Under the pieces are notes generated by a model. It saw only the letters and a list, made by a program, of their open reading frames with translations, was not told where the DNA came from and did not search any database. The position numbers and the translations under genes were made by a program. DNA of 53,471 nucleotides from CAZWCX01 sp964632945 (GTDB lineage: Bacteria; Planctomycetota; MHYJ01; WSZJ01; CAZWCX01). Shown in pieces: positions 24,130 to 32,283 of this stretch (the first letter of the stretch is position 1; the number at the start of each line of letters is the position of its first letter). The DNA is taken from contig CAZWCX010000039.1 in the NCBI GenBank assembly GCA_964632945.1, positions 1 to 53,471 of the forward strand. The letters are read 5' to 3'.

Positions 24130-25374
24130 ATGGCCCATTCGTCCGCACTCCCCGCCGTCGTCGCGATCCTCGCTCTTTCCCTCCCGGCTTCCGCAGACGT
24201 GGTCCATCTCTCGACCGGGGGAAGGCTCGAGGGTGAGGTCGCAGACCTCGGCGACCGACTGGTCGTGACTCTGCGATCGGGCAAGACCGAGGTCGACAAG
24301 GCCAAGGTCCTCCGGGTCGAGAAGAAGCCCGTGCCATGGATCGAGTACGCGCGACGTCGGGAGACGTTGGAATGGGAGGAGGCCGGGGGCGGAGTCTCTC
24401 CGGCGACCCGGCGCTGGCAACTGGCTCGCTGGTGCCTCGAAGCGGGGTTGCGCGCCGAGGCGATCGAGGAGTTGCGGGCGGCCGCCGCCCGGGACCCGGA
24501 TCACGAAGCCACGCGCGCCAGCCTGCAGGAACTCGGCCTGATCGAACACCAGGGGCGCTGGCTGACCGCCGACGAGAAGAAGGTCGCGGACGGATTCGTT
24601 CTCCACGAGGGGCGCTGGATCCCATTCGAGGATTACATCGCGCGCAAGGAGGAACGACAGGCGCGCGAGGAACTGCGCCGGCACCACCTGCGGGCGCGCG
24701 ACCTGATCAAAGCCTGGCGGGATCCGGGGAAGCGCGAAGAGGCCGCCCGTGAGTTCGCCGGAATTCCCCCCTTCGCCCGGGTGCGCCCATTGGGAGACCA
24801 CCTGCGCGACCGGGACCGTGACGTGCGCCGGTTCGTGCTCGAGCAACTGCGCGAGATCAAGGACTTGGGCATGGGGCCGTACTTCTTCGTCGCCTCGCTC
24901 GAGGATCCGGCGGAGGAGCATCGCGTTCTCGCCCGTTCCGTCCTCAAGGAACTGGGGCCGGACGAGTACCTCCGCGAGTACATCTACGTGCTGCGCAACG
25001 ACGGTGGACTCGGGCGCGCGCATGCCGCGGAGGCGCTGGGAGAGTTTCAGGCGGGTCCCGCCGTCGCTCACCTCGTCCACACGCTGTACACCGTGACGCT
25101 CGAGATTCGCGCGCAGAAGGGCACGGTCGGCCGACCGATCGACGGCGTCGCGGTAGACACCGTGGGCGCGGGAACGGTGACGGTGGAAACGCCGCGCCTC
25201 GGCATGGTCGGCATCGGCACCACCGTCCATGTCCCGGCCGGAGACTCGCTCGAACCGGCGCGTCTGGCCGCGGCCCGCGCCCTCGGCCGGATCACCGGCG
25301 AGGAGTGGGGCACCGACGCCCGGGCGTGGGTCGACTGGTGGAAAACCGAAGGGAAGGCCCGGTACGGAAAGTGA
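24130..25374 (+). CDS. Exported HEAT-repeat-type protein
   Basis: 414 residues from ATG 24130, with TTGGAG upstream. A signal peptide (LPAVVAILALSLPASA) opens the chain. A small beta region (VVHLSTGGRLEGEVADLGD) and a charged helical part with YIARKEERQAREELRRHHLR follow. The C-terminal half contains HEAT-like helix pairs (DRDVRRFVLEQLREI; EEHRVLARSVLKELG; GLGRAHAAEALGEF). It closes with WGTDARAWVDWW, a tail often seen on planctomycete exported HEAT proteins. Such proteins usually bind partners; no enzyme motif is seen. Confidence 0.7.
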   Translation: MAHSSALPAVVAILALSLPASADVVHLSTGGRLEGEVADLGDRLVVTLRSGKTEVDKAKVLRVEKKPVPWIEYARRRETLEWEEAGGGVSPATRRWQLARWCLEAGLRAEAIEELRAAAARDPDHEATRASLQELGLIEHQGRWLTADEKKVADGFVLHEGRWIPFEDYIARKEERQAREELRRHHLRARDLIKAWRDPGKREEAAREFAGIPPFARVRPLGDHLRDRDRDVRRFVLEQLREIKDLGMGPYFFVASLEDPAEEHRVLARSVLKELGPDEYLREYIYVLRNDGGLGRAHAAEALGEFQAGPAVAHLVHTLYTVTLEIRAQKGTVGRPIDGVAVDTVGAGTVTVETPRLGMVGIGTTVHVPAGDSLEPARLAAARALGRITGEEWGTDARAWVDWWKTEGKARYGK

Positions 25375-25504
25375 TTCGGGCCGCCCCCGGGGAGGGACGC
25401 GCGCGTCCCCGGCCCGGGGCGGATGGAGCGCAACGGTCCGGACCGGCGTCCGGGGAACCGCGAGGGCGCGACACGAACCGGCGGATCGGCAGGAAGGGGG
25501 CGCC

Positions 25505-26029
25505 ATGGGGGCGGCGTTTGTCGACGACAAGGCGGTCTATGACGCGTTCGGTGAGCTGTTTCGCTCCCTGGCCGCGGACGCGGCCTCCGCGAAGCTGGCC
25601 AAGGACTCGAAGCTGANNNNNNNNNNCAGGTACAGCTGCGGCTCGCCGGGCTCGCTGCCCCCGTGGCTCAGTGCGTGCGTGACCGCGATGTCGTAGCGGC
25701 CGCGGGTCCGCGTGTAGGTCTTGACGACCGTCACGCCGTCGCTGCCGGTCGACTCGAAGCTGATCATCCGCTTCCGCTTCAAGGCCCCCGAAGCCGAGAT
25801 CCTGCTCAACTGTCGCAAGGAACCGATGGACGTGAAGTGCGGCAAGAGCACGACCAACGCCGACCTGGACCTCACCGTGACGGCCGTGGGGCTCGACCAG
25901 ATATTGCGCGGGAAGCTGGAGCTCACGGCCGCCCTGAAGAACGGCGACCTGAAGGCCAAGGGCGCCCTGCTCAAGGTGAAATCGCTCGCGCCGATCTTCG
26001 ATGCGGCGATGAAGCGATACGTCGGCTAG
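25505..26029 (+). CDS. SCP2-type sterol/lipid-carrier protein, interrupted by an assembly gap and foreign insert
   Basis: The gene starts at ATG 25505 behind GGAAGGGGG and reads MGAAFVDDKAVYDAFGELF to KDSKL at 25616, where ten Ns begin. After the gap the original frame resumes at DSKLIIRFRFKAPEAEILL near 25751 and ends at 26029. Removing 25617-25750 joins the two at a repeated GACTCGAAGCTGA and gives an unbroken protein of about 125 residues. The C-terminal part (LTVTAVGLDQILRGKLELTA, then LKAKGALLKVKSLAPIFDA) is the SCP2 sterol-binding fold. These proteins carry lipids or acyl-CoAs. The break is most likely an assembly artefact, not a mutation. Confidence 0.7.
25617..25626. other. Assembly gap (10 Ns)
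   Basis: Ten consecutive undefined bases. The same 13-mer, GACTCGAAGCTGA, ends immediately before the gap (25604-25616) and recurs at 25751-25763. Confidence 0.99.
25627..25750 (-). other. Foreign-looking YidC fragment (probable chimeric join)
   Basis: Read on the minus strand this encodes STGSDGVTVVKTYTRTRG then RYDIAVTHALSHGG and EPQLYL. It resembles the periplasmic domain of proteobacterial YidC (pattern 'G-V-x-x-x-KTYTxxRGxYDIxVxH...PQLYLQL'). It is cut at both ends, on the wrong strand within an SCP2 gene, and bounded by the gap and a 13-bp repeat. A mis-join with a contaminating contig is the simplest explanation. Confidence 0.6.
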
Positions 26030-26199
26030 TCGCGCTTCCCGTGGGCTCCGACCCCCGGAATATCCCCATGCGCGAGATTCGCCGGTCGTGGCCGAGTTCT
26101 CCCGTCGGCGCCCGTTCTTCCTAGGGGCGCCGACGACGCAAGCCGACATCCTCGGCAGGGCAGATCCCGGCAGAGGAGTGAGGCCGTACGGGTCGGCGC

Positions 26200-27516
26200 T
26201 CACACACGCCGGCGCGGGGCAGCGGGCGACGCCGCCTTCGCGATATTCTCCGGCGCGTCCGCGGTCGCCCCGTTGGGTTCGGGACCGCTCGCCTTGCCGT
26301 GGCCCTTGCCGTTCCCGTTCCCGTTTCCGTTCCCATTGCCGTTGCCATGGCCGTTCCCGTCGGCACGGTGGAACGGCAGGATCTTGACCTCCGAAACCGG
26401 CACCAGTACGGGCTCCGGCGCAGGCTGCTCCTTGGTCCGATAGGCCGGATCGGCCTCGTGGAGTTCCGTGTCCGGAACCTCCGGGTAATGGTAGAGCTCG
26501 CCCTTGTAGTTGCGGAGCACTACTTCCTTGTCGGTCTTGCGGACCTGGTAGCGCGGGAAGATCGGGATCTTGCCGCCGCCGCCGGGGGCATCGATGACCA
26601 GGTGAGGGACGGCCAGGCCGGAAGTCCATCCCCGCAATCCGCGGTAGATTTCGAGGGCCTTTCGGGTCGATGTGCGGAAGTGGTTCGTCCCCTTGGTGAC
26701 GTCCGCCTGGTAGATGTAGTAAGGGCGGCAGCGCGCCATGAGGAGGCGGTGATTGAGTTCCTTCATCACCTCGACGCTGTCGTTGACCCCCTTGAGGAGG
26801 ACGGCCTGGTTCTGGGTCGGGAAGCCGTTGTCCGCGAGCAGTTCCAGGGCCGCCTTTGCCTCCGGCGTGACCTCGGCCGGGTGGTTGAAGTGCACCATCA
26901 TGAAGATCGGGTGGTACTTTTTGAGCATGGCGACGAGTTTGGGCGTGATCCGCTGCGGCAGCGCGCAGGGCATGCGAGTGCCGATCCGGATGATCTGCAC
27001 GTGCGGGATCTCGCGCACCGCCTTGACGATCGGTTCGATCTCCTCGTCTTTCAGCATGAGGGGATCGCCGCCGGACAGAATGACGTCGCGAATCTCCGGA
27101 TGATTGCGGATGTACTCCAGGCCGGGATCGATCTGGCTGCGCGAAATCTGGTCGGGATCGGACACCTTGCGCTTCCGGGTGCAGTATCGGCAGTAGAAGG
27201 CGCACTGGTGGGAGACCAGGAAGAGGCAGCGGTCGGGGTACCGGTGGACGATGTTCTTCACCGGGCTCATGGCGTCCTCGGCCAGCGGATCGTCGCAGCA
27301 CCCCGCGCCTTCCTTGAGTTCGCGTCCGTCCGGAACGATCTGCTTGAGCAGCGGCGTGCCGGCCTCCTTGGCGACCTCCAGAAAGTACCGATTGATGCGG
27401 ATGTGGAAGTCCTTGTTGATCTCCTTCACCGTTTCCAGATCGAGATCCGGGAATTCCTCGATCATCCGCTTCGGGGTATTGATGCCCTCCGCGAGCAGCT
27501 TCTGCCACTCTTCCAC
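26200..27516 (-). CDS. KamA-family radical SAM aminomutase (lysine 2,3-aminomutase type)
   Basis: 438 residues. The start is GTG 27516, behind a consensus AGGAGGT 6 nt upstream. Lysine 2,3-aminomutases convert L-lysine to beta-lysine using SAM, a [4Fe-4S] cluster and PLP. The cluster motif is CAFYCRYC, SAM contacts lie in ILSGGDPLML, and the PLP Lys is in VIDAPGGGGKIPIFPRY. LLKGVNDS, RPYYIYQADVT and GLRGWTSG also match LAM. Glutamate aminomutases and EpmB are close relatives, so the substrate is not fixed. The last about 70 residues are an Asn-Gly-rich low-complexity tail. It is the last gene of a minus-strand set with a GNAT and two ATP-grasp ligases, suggesting a beta-amino-acid-containing product. 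Confidence 0.88.
   Translation of the reverse strand: MEEWQKLLAEGINTPKRMIEEFPDLDLETVKEINKDFHIRINRYFLEVAKEAGTPLLKQIVPDGRELKEGAGCCDDPLAEDAMSPVKNIVHRYPDRCLFLVSHQCAFYCRYCTRKRKVSDPDQISRSQIDPGLEYIRNHPEIRDVILSGGDPLMLKDEEIEPIVKAVREIPHVQIIRIGTRMPCALPQRITPKLVAMLKKYHPIFMMVHFNHPAEVTPEAKAALELLADNGFPTQNQAVLLKGVNDSVEVMKELNHRLLMARCRPYYIYQADVTKGTNHFRTSTRKALEIYRGLRGWTSGLAVPHLVIDAPGGGGKIPIFPRYQVRKTDKEVVLRNYKGELYHYPEVPDTELHEADPAYRTKEQPAPEPVLVPVSEVKILPFHRADGNGHGNGNGNGNGNGNGKGHGKASGPEPNGATADAPENIAKAASPAAPRRRV
26294..26370 (-). repeat. Degenerate hexamer repeat encoding an Asn-Gly tail
   Basis: Units close to CCGTTC/CCGTTG (GGNAAC on the coding strand) repeat about ten times inside the 3' end of the kamA-like gene and encode alternating Gly-Asn with some His and Lys. 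It is simple-sequence DNA likely to vary in length between strains. Confidence 0.75.
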
Positions 27517-27846
27517 TACAAGACCTCCTATAGACGTCGGAACGACGGCGGGCCCGCACGGGCGCTCAAACGCCGACGGCCGACCCCTGGGTTCGCCGGG
27601 CGCGCACCGCACTCTTGCGCGGCGCGTGCTCGACGGCCCCCCGGAACCCCGGGGGCTCAGGCACAGCCAACCACCAGCCGATACCGGGGTCTCCCCCGCG
27701 GAGACCCGACTAGTCGCCCGCGGCGGCCGGGCTCGCCCTGCGGACCCTGCCGCCGCCGCGAGATTTCGTCGCAGTCGATTCCGGCCCGGGAGCCCGGCGA
27801 CCCCGGACCCGTGTTCGTCCCGGTCGCAGCTCACGGACCCGCCGAA
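27517..27846. other. Intergenic region with two hairpins between the GNAT and kamA-like genes
   Basis: 330 nt without a convincing gene. It contains CCCCCGG/CCGGGGG (27638-27655) and a perfect 8-bp stem, GGGTCTCC/GGAGACCC, with a 5-nt loop (27687-27707). They may end or attenuate the GNAT transcript, so the kamA-like gene may be expressed partly on its own. No clear promoter for it was found here. Confidence 0.4.
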
Positions 27847-28407
27847 TCAGGCGCCGCCTCCCGCGGCCTGGTCGAAGCGTTTCCCGTAGACGATCTTGTC
27901 ATCTCCGGGAGCGTAATATTCTCGGACCCGCGCAATCTCCGGGTACCCATGGCGGCCGTAGAACGCCCGGGTCGGCGCATAGCGCGGCAGCGAAGACGTC
28001 TCGATCAGCATCCAACGCAGCCCCCGATCCGCGGCGTACGACTCCGCGAACTTCAGCAGACGGCCGCCGATGCCCCGCTGGTGTTGCGCCGGATCCACGG
28101 CGATCCAATACAGGTCCCAGGTCCCCTGCGTGGCCGGCGCGGGTCCGAAGAGGACGTAGCCCACCGGTTCGCCGCGGGCATCCGCGGCCACGTACGCGAC
28201 GTAGTCCTTCTGCTCCGGCCGGTCGAGCCAGATGTCGATCAACTCCATCGCCACTTCGAGTTCCGCCGCGTTGAAGACGCCGGTCGCGTGCAGGAGGATC
28301 CTCACGGATTCACGGTCGTTTCGAGCGAGCGGACGGATCGTCGTGGTCGCGGAGGTCGTTTTCGCGCCAGTTCCACCAGGCGGAGTATCAACGTATCGTA
28401 GTCCCAT
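27847..28407 (-). CDS. GNAT-family N-acetyltransferase
   Basis: 186 residues from ATG 28407. The domain begins TIRPLARNDRESVRILLHAT, so the start must lie upstream of it. ATG 28407 is the only usable codon, giving a 106-nt overlap with the end of the preceding ATP-grasp gene. The acetyl-CoA site is seen in LYWIAVDPAQHQRGIGGRLL (the Q/RxxGxG/A loop), followed by ETSSLPRYAPTRAFYGRHGY. It would acylate an amine. The neighbours (ATP-grasp ligases upstream, aminomutase downstream) make an amino-acid-derived substrate likely. It is shorter than the classic beta-lysine acetyltransferase AblB and should not be assumed to be that enzyme. Confidence 0.8.
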   Translation of the reverse strand: MGLRYVDTPPGGTGAKTTSATTTIRPLARNDRESVRILLHATGVFNAAELEVAMELIDIWLDRPEQKDYVAYVAADARGEPVGYVLFGPAPATQGTWDLYWIAVDPAQHQRGIGGRLLKFAESYAADRGLRWMLIETSSLPRYAPTRAFYGRHGYPEIARVREYYAPGDDKIVYGKRFDQAAGGGA

Positions 28408-29384
28408 CCGTGCACCTTTGCAGCTCGAGGGAGGCCCGCATCGGGCGAGAGATCGGGATTCGGGTTGACTTCCAGGACCCAGGGCCGCCCTTGCGGGTCC
28501 AGTCTCAGGTCGACGCGCGCATAGTCGCGTACGCCGATGGCCGCCGCCGCGGTCAGCGCGACGGCACGGAGCCGTTCGGCGACGTCCGGGGGCAGCGGCG
28601 CCGGGATTACCGGGACGGTTCCGGAATACTCGACGGTATCTTCGCGCCACTTGGCGTTGAAACTCACGATCCGCGGCCGTCCCGCCGGCAACCCGGCGAA
28701 GTCGATCTCGGCCACCGGGAGCGCAAACCGATCCGTGCCGTCCCCCAGAACGGAGACGTTGAACTCGCGTCCATCGACGAATTCTTCGACGAGCGCCGGC
28801 TGGACGAAATGGGTATGCACCCACTCGATGCGGGAGCGAAGCGCGGTCTCGTCCCCAACCACGGCATCGTCCTCGATCCCGAGGCTGCCGTCCTCCAGGG
28901 CGGGCTTGACGATGAGAGGGTAGCGGAGGGGCCGGTTGGGAAGGCTGGACCCGGGGCGAACGACGGCGTACGACGGCGTCGGCACCCCCGCCTGGGCGAG
29001 CACCGCCTTGGCGCGGGCCTTGTCGAGGGCGAGCGCCAGGGCCATCGGGTCCGCGCCCGTATACGGGACGCACGCGAGGTCGAGGAGGGCGGCGAACCCG
29101 ATCTCGCCGGTCGCGACATCGCCCATCCCCTCGACGAGATTCAAGACGAGATCGAATCCGCCGCGCTCGAGGGTCTCCAGGTGAGGCGAGAGCGGGAAGT
29201 CGAGGGGGAGACGGACCGCGTCGTGCCCGGCGCGGAGGACGGCGCGCTCGACCGCCGCGACCACGATGCGCAGGTCGCCGCGCGCGGTTCCGTCGGGAGC
29301 GAACCCGGCGCCGACGCCGCGAACGGCGTCGTCCCAGGCGATCCCGATCCGCAAGGGCCTCGATTCTGCCACGGTCGCCGTCAT
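28302..29384 (-). CDS. ATP-grasp ligase, D-Ala-D-Ala ligase-like (second of two)
   Basis: 360 residues from ATG 29384. Features of the D-Ala-D-Ala ligase/ATP-grasp fold are DLVLNLVEGMG near the N-terminus, VPYTGADPMALALALDKARAK, PLIVKPALEDGSLGI (ATP-binding strand), ALVEEFVDGREFNVSVLG, DYARVDLRLD and VLEVNPNPDLSPD (metal ligands Glu and Asn). Such enzymes make an acyl phosphate and join it to an amine. It lacks the strict active-site phrases of cell-wall Ddl and sits with a near relative, a GNAT and a KamA, so ligation of unusual amino acids is more likely than peptidoglycan synthesis. Separated by 116 nt from the upstream paralogue. Confidence 0.82.
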   Translation of the reverse strand: MTATVAESRPLRIGIAWDDAVRGVGAGFAPDGTARGDLRIVVAAVERAVLRAGHDAVRLPLDFPLSPHLETLERGGFDLVLNLVEGMGDVATGEIGFAALLDLACVPYTGADPMALALALDKARAKAVLAQAGVPTPSYAVVRPGSSLPNRPLRYPLIVKPALEDGSLGIEDDAVVGDETALRSRIEWVHTHFVQPALVEEFVDGREFNVSVLGDGTDRFALPVAEIDFAGLPAGRPRIVSFNAKWREDTVEYSGTVPVIPAPLPPDVAERLRAVALTAAAAIGVRDYARVDLRLDPQGRPWVLEVNPNPDLSPDAGLPRAAKVHGWDYDTLILRLVELARKRPPRPRRSVRSLETTVNP

Positions 29385-29500
29385 CCCATCGTGTTCCGTA
29401 AATCGCCTTGAACTCGTTTCAAACCGTAGAGTGCCGCCGGGGTCTTTCGTTCGGAGTCGGCCCTCCGAGTTGGACCGGCGCGCGCCGGCCCGGAGGGCCA

Positions 29501-30622
29501 TCAGGGCATGCGAGGTGTCCCGGCCGCGACCGGGAGGGCGGGGGCCACGGGAAGCCCGCAGCGAACGCACGCCACGTCGAGAACGCGGTTGATGAGCGCG
29601 TTGAAGTCCATTCCCGCGGCCCTCGCGGCCTTCGGGAAACAGGAGTTGTCCTCCACCCGGGGCAGGACGCCCGGGAGGGGATTGAGTTCGAGGATGCGCG
29701 GACGACCTTGCGCGTCCAGGCGCACGTCGATCCGACACCAGTCGCGCACGTTCAGGACCCGATAGGCGTCGCCGCACGCCCGCTCGATGTCGGCCTGGAG
29801 CTCCGGCGTCAGGTGGGCGGGACAGTCGAAAATCTCCAGCGGGTTTTCGCTGGTGTCCCAGACCCACTTCGCCTCGAAGGAGTAGACGGGATTCACCCCC
29901 GCAGGCAGGGAGTCGAACCGAATTTCGACGATCGGCAGCACGTCCAGGTCGTTCCCGTTGCCGATCATCGCCACGGTGAATTCGCGGCCGGGCAGGTACT
30001 CTTCCACGAGCGCCGGCTGGCGGTAGCGGTTCCGCACCCGCTCGATCTGCGCACGCAGTGCGGCCTCGTCGCGGACGAGGGCGTCGTTCACGATCCCCTT
30101 GCTCGAGCCTTCGTGGAGCGGTTTCACGAACAGGGGGAAATTCGCCTCGTGCAAGAAACCGGGCACGTTCCGCCGGCGCGCCTCCGCCATGCGCGCCGCC
30201 AGTTCTTCGCGGCTCGAGGCCACCGCGTAGCGCGGCGTCGGCACGCCATGGTGCGCCAGCACGTCGTTCGCCCGCGCCTTGTCCAGGCAGATCGCGAGCG
30301 TCAGCGGATCGCTGCCGTGATAGGGAATGTCCAGCATCTCGAGCATGGCCGGGATGTGGGATTCCCGCGCCACGCCGAAAAGACCTTCGGCCATGTTGAA
30401 GACGAAGTCCGGGCGCGTGCGGCGGAAGGTCTCGAAGGCGGTTTCGTCCCCTTCGATCAGGACGACCTCATGACGCTCGGCCAGTGCGGCACGGACCGCG
30501 TCGATCGTCTCTTCGGAATCGCATTCGGCGAAGAAGTCGTCGGGCAGGTGGGACCCGTAGCGGCGTCGGTAGGTCTCCAGGTCCTTCTTGAGGTTGAACG
30601 AAAGACCAACCTTCATCGACAT
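29501..30622 (-). CDS. ATP-grasp ligase, D-Ala-D-Ala ligase-like (first of two)
   Basis: 373 residues from ATG 30622, or 371 from ATG 30616. The same landmarks as its neighbour are present: PDFVFNMAEGLFGVARESH, IPYHGSDPLTLAICLDKARA, FPLFVKPLHEGSSKGI, ALVEEYLPGREFTVAMIG, DWCRIDVRLD and ILELNPLPGVLP. It is more Ddl-like than the second copy in the SKGI and ELNPLPG motifs. It is the first gene behind the strong minus-strand promoter at 30799-30826, with a leader of about 170 nt. Tandem ATP-grasp ligases suggest two successive amide bonds or a heterodimer. Confidence 0.82.
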   Translation of the reverse strand: MSMKVGLSFNLKKDLETYRRRYGSHLPDDFFAECDSEETIDAVRAALAERHEVVLIEGDETAFETFRRTRPDFVFNMAEGLFGVARESHIPAMLEMLDIPYHGSDPLTLAICLDKARANDVLAHHGVPTPRYAVASSREELAARMAEARRRNVPGFLHEANFPLFVKPLHEGSSKGIVNDALVRDEAALRAQIERVRNRYRQPALVEEYLPGREFTVAMIGNGNDLDVLPIVEIRFDSLPAGVNPVYSFEAKWVWDTSENPLEIFDCPAHLTPELQADIERACGDAYRVLNVRDWCRIDVRLDAQGRPRILELNPLPGVLPRVEDNSCFPKAARAAGMDFNALINRVLDVACVRCGLPVAPALPVAAGTPRMP

Positions 30623-30798
30623 CCATCCCGAGGAAGGCCATTCTCCCCGGAACACCCGTCCTCCGCGTACTCCGCGGCAACTCCGGCGTTCCCCGGACCG
30701 ATCCGGATGGGTCGAGGCCGCTCGCAGGCCGCGAACACTTCGTGGGGCGGCCCGCCGGCGCAGACGTCCTCTCGGACGGTTACGCACAATCGGTAGTC

Positions 30799-30826
30799 AT
30801 TATAGGGGGGAGCCTCCACAAGTCAA
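30799..30826 (-). promoter_or_regulatory. Strong sigma70-type promoter of the ATP-grasp/GNAT/KamA operon
   Basis: On the minus strand, TTGACT (30821-30826), 16-nt spacer, TATAAT (30799-30804). It is near-consensus, in an otherwise GC-rich gap, and points at the ligase genes. Confidence 0.7.
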
Positions 30827-30940
30827 GGCGTCCCGGGTCAAAACAAAAGTATCCCGGCAACGTCGAAAGCGCATGGGTACTGCCCTCTGAGGTCGGCAGC
30901 GGAGGAGGTGCGGATTTTTTCCGGATTTCGGGAGAAACCG

Positions 30941-31123
30941 TCACCGCGATGCGGGCGCCAGGGCAATGGCGGCGGGCGTGGAGGAGGGGGCCAGACCGAG
31001 ATCGCGGGCGAGGTAGAGACAGATGGGCTGATACGTGCAGATCGTACAGAAACTCTTGCGGGCGACCCGAAGGGCGCATCGGCCGTCCGGAGTCTCCGTC
31101 ACCGGTGGCTGAATCCAGACCAT
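30941..31123 (-). CDS. Small four-cysteine protein downstream of phaR
   Basis: 60 residues. ATG 31123 follows AGGAGGGAGGA about 10 nt upstream, a very strong ribosome site for this window, which is the main reason to call it. The sequence contains CALRVARKSFCTICTYQPIC, a C-x9-C-x2-C-x5-C arrangement that could bind Zn or an Fe-S cluster, and a C-terminal Ala-rich tail. It starts 48 nt after the phaR stop on the same strand, so it is probably the third gene of the phasin-phaR transcript. No family recognised. Confidence 0.55.
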   Translation of the reverse strand: MVWIQPPVTETPDGRCALRVARKSFCTICTYQPICLYLARDLGLAPSSTPAAIALAPASR

Positions 31124-31171
31124 CTCCCGGGTCCTCCCTCCTCGATCCTGCCGGACGACCGCGCGCCCGGA

Positions 31172-31816
31172 CTATTCATCGGCCGCCGGGCTGGTTTTCT
31201 TGCGCGCGCGACCGGCCCCCGCCGGTTTGCGGGACCTCTTTCGCTTCGGTTCATCGAGCGAGCGGAGCTTCGATTCGATATCCCGGATCGCCCCATCGAT
31301 CCGCTCCAGATCGGAGCGGGTCGGCAGGTTCATCCGGTGCAGCACTCGCTCCAGGCTGCCGCCGAAGGCCGCCTCCACCTTTTCCCGGCCGTCATGCAGG
31401 CTGCGGAGCAGCGAGGAACAGACGAATTCGGCCTGGTCCCGGCCCAGCTTTCCGTTGCGGACCGCCTCGTCCAGCGTGCGCCGAACCAGGGCGTCCAGGT
31501 CCGGGGCGCTTCCGCCGAAAACGCCGCCGACGACCTTTTTGGCATAGTCGAACATCTTCACGCCGCCACGCTGGATCAGGTCGGTGAAGACGAACTTCGG
31601 CAGGATTCCACCCGGCTTCTTTTGCGTTTCCAGGATGATGTTGGAAAGCGTGAGGGTGGTGATGTCCTCCCCGGTCTCATTGTCGAGCACGCGTACGTCC
31701 CGGCCGGTTCGAATGAGCTGCTCGATCGCCTCGAGCGTCACGTACTTCTTGGCCTGGGTGTCGTAGAGTTTCCGGTTGGGATACCGCTTGATGATGATGG
31801 GGTCGCCGTCGGTCAT
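31172..31816 (-). CDS. phaR: Polyhydroxyalkanoate synthesis repressor, PhaR type
   Basis: 214 residues. The N-terminal domain (IIIKRYPNRKLYDTQAKKYV, then TLEAIEQLIRTGRDVRVLDN and GEDITTLTL) is the conserved PHB accumulation regulator DNA-binding domain. The C-terminal half is helical, with a basic tail (RKRSRKPAGAGRARKK). PhaR proteins bind PHA granules and repress phasin genes until polymer is present. It lies 92 nt downstream of a phasin-like gene, which fits. The palindromes in the phasin promoter are candidate operators. The PHA synthase gene is not in this window. Confidence 0.88.
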   Translation of the reverse strand: MTDGDPIIIKRYPNRKLYDTQAKKYVTLEAIEQLIRTGRDVRVLDNETGEDITTLTLSNIILETQKKPGGILPKFVFTDLIQRGGVKMFDYAKKVVGGVFGGSAPDLDALVRRTLDEAVRNGKLGRDQAEFVCSSLLRSLHDGREKVEAAFGGSLERVLHRMNLPTRSDLERIDGAIRDIESKLRSLDEPKRKRSRKPAGAGRARKKTSPAADE

Positions 31817-31908
31817 CCCCCGTCTCTCCGAAAGGGCGCGTCACCGGGTTCGGGAATGCGGGGCGACCCTCCCGGGTCGCCGCCGCTCCCTTTTGCGTCA
31901 TCGCGATT

Positions 31909-32283
31909 CTAGCGGCTGCGCTTCTTGCCGACCACCGATTCCAACTTCGTGTTCAGTTCCTCGATGCGCTCGGTCAGCGAAGCGACGTCCCGCTTGGACG
32001 CCAGGTGCAGCCGGTTGAAGAAGCGCTCGATCCGGTCGTCGAGGCCCGACCCGAGGTCCTTCGCGCCCTTCTGGATCCCCTTCTGCAGCTGCTCCTTCCG
32101 CTTCTGGAGCACTTCCTTGATCAGGATCTTGCCGTCCTTCTCCGCGATCTCTCCCCGGGAAACCAACCGCTCGACGAAGGCCTCGACCTCGTCCTGCGCC
32201 AGGGCGACCGCGCCCACCGTCGCCAACAGCACCCGGTGGAGCAGGGCCTTCCAGTCCTTCGAATGTCCGTTTCGCTGTGCCAT
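31909..32283 (-). CDS. Phasin-like granule-associated protein
   Basis: 124 residues from ATG 32283, with GGAGGA upstream. The chain is amphipathic and helical with heptad patterns (HRVLLATVGAVALAQDEVEA; VASLTERIEELNTKLESV), as in PhaF/PhaI-type phasins and the poly(hydroxyalkanoate) granule-associated family. It ends in a basic tail. Phasins coat storage granules and are controlled by PhaR, encoded next on the same strand. The promoter (32431-32459) carries an operator inside the -35/-10 spacer. Confidence 0.78.
   Translation of the reverse strand: MAQRNGHSKDWKALLHRVLLATVGAVALAQDEVEAFVERLVSRGEIAEKDGKILIKEVLQKRKEQLQKGIQKGAKDLGSGLDDRIERFFNRLHLASKRDVASLTERIEELNTKLESVVGKKRSR

Noticed and set aside
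26299..28401. Plus-strand open frame of about 700 codons
   Set aside because: Antisense to the KamA-like and GNAT genes, which have clear catalytic motifs and ribosome sites on the minus strand.
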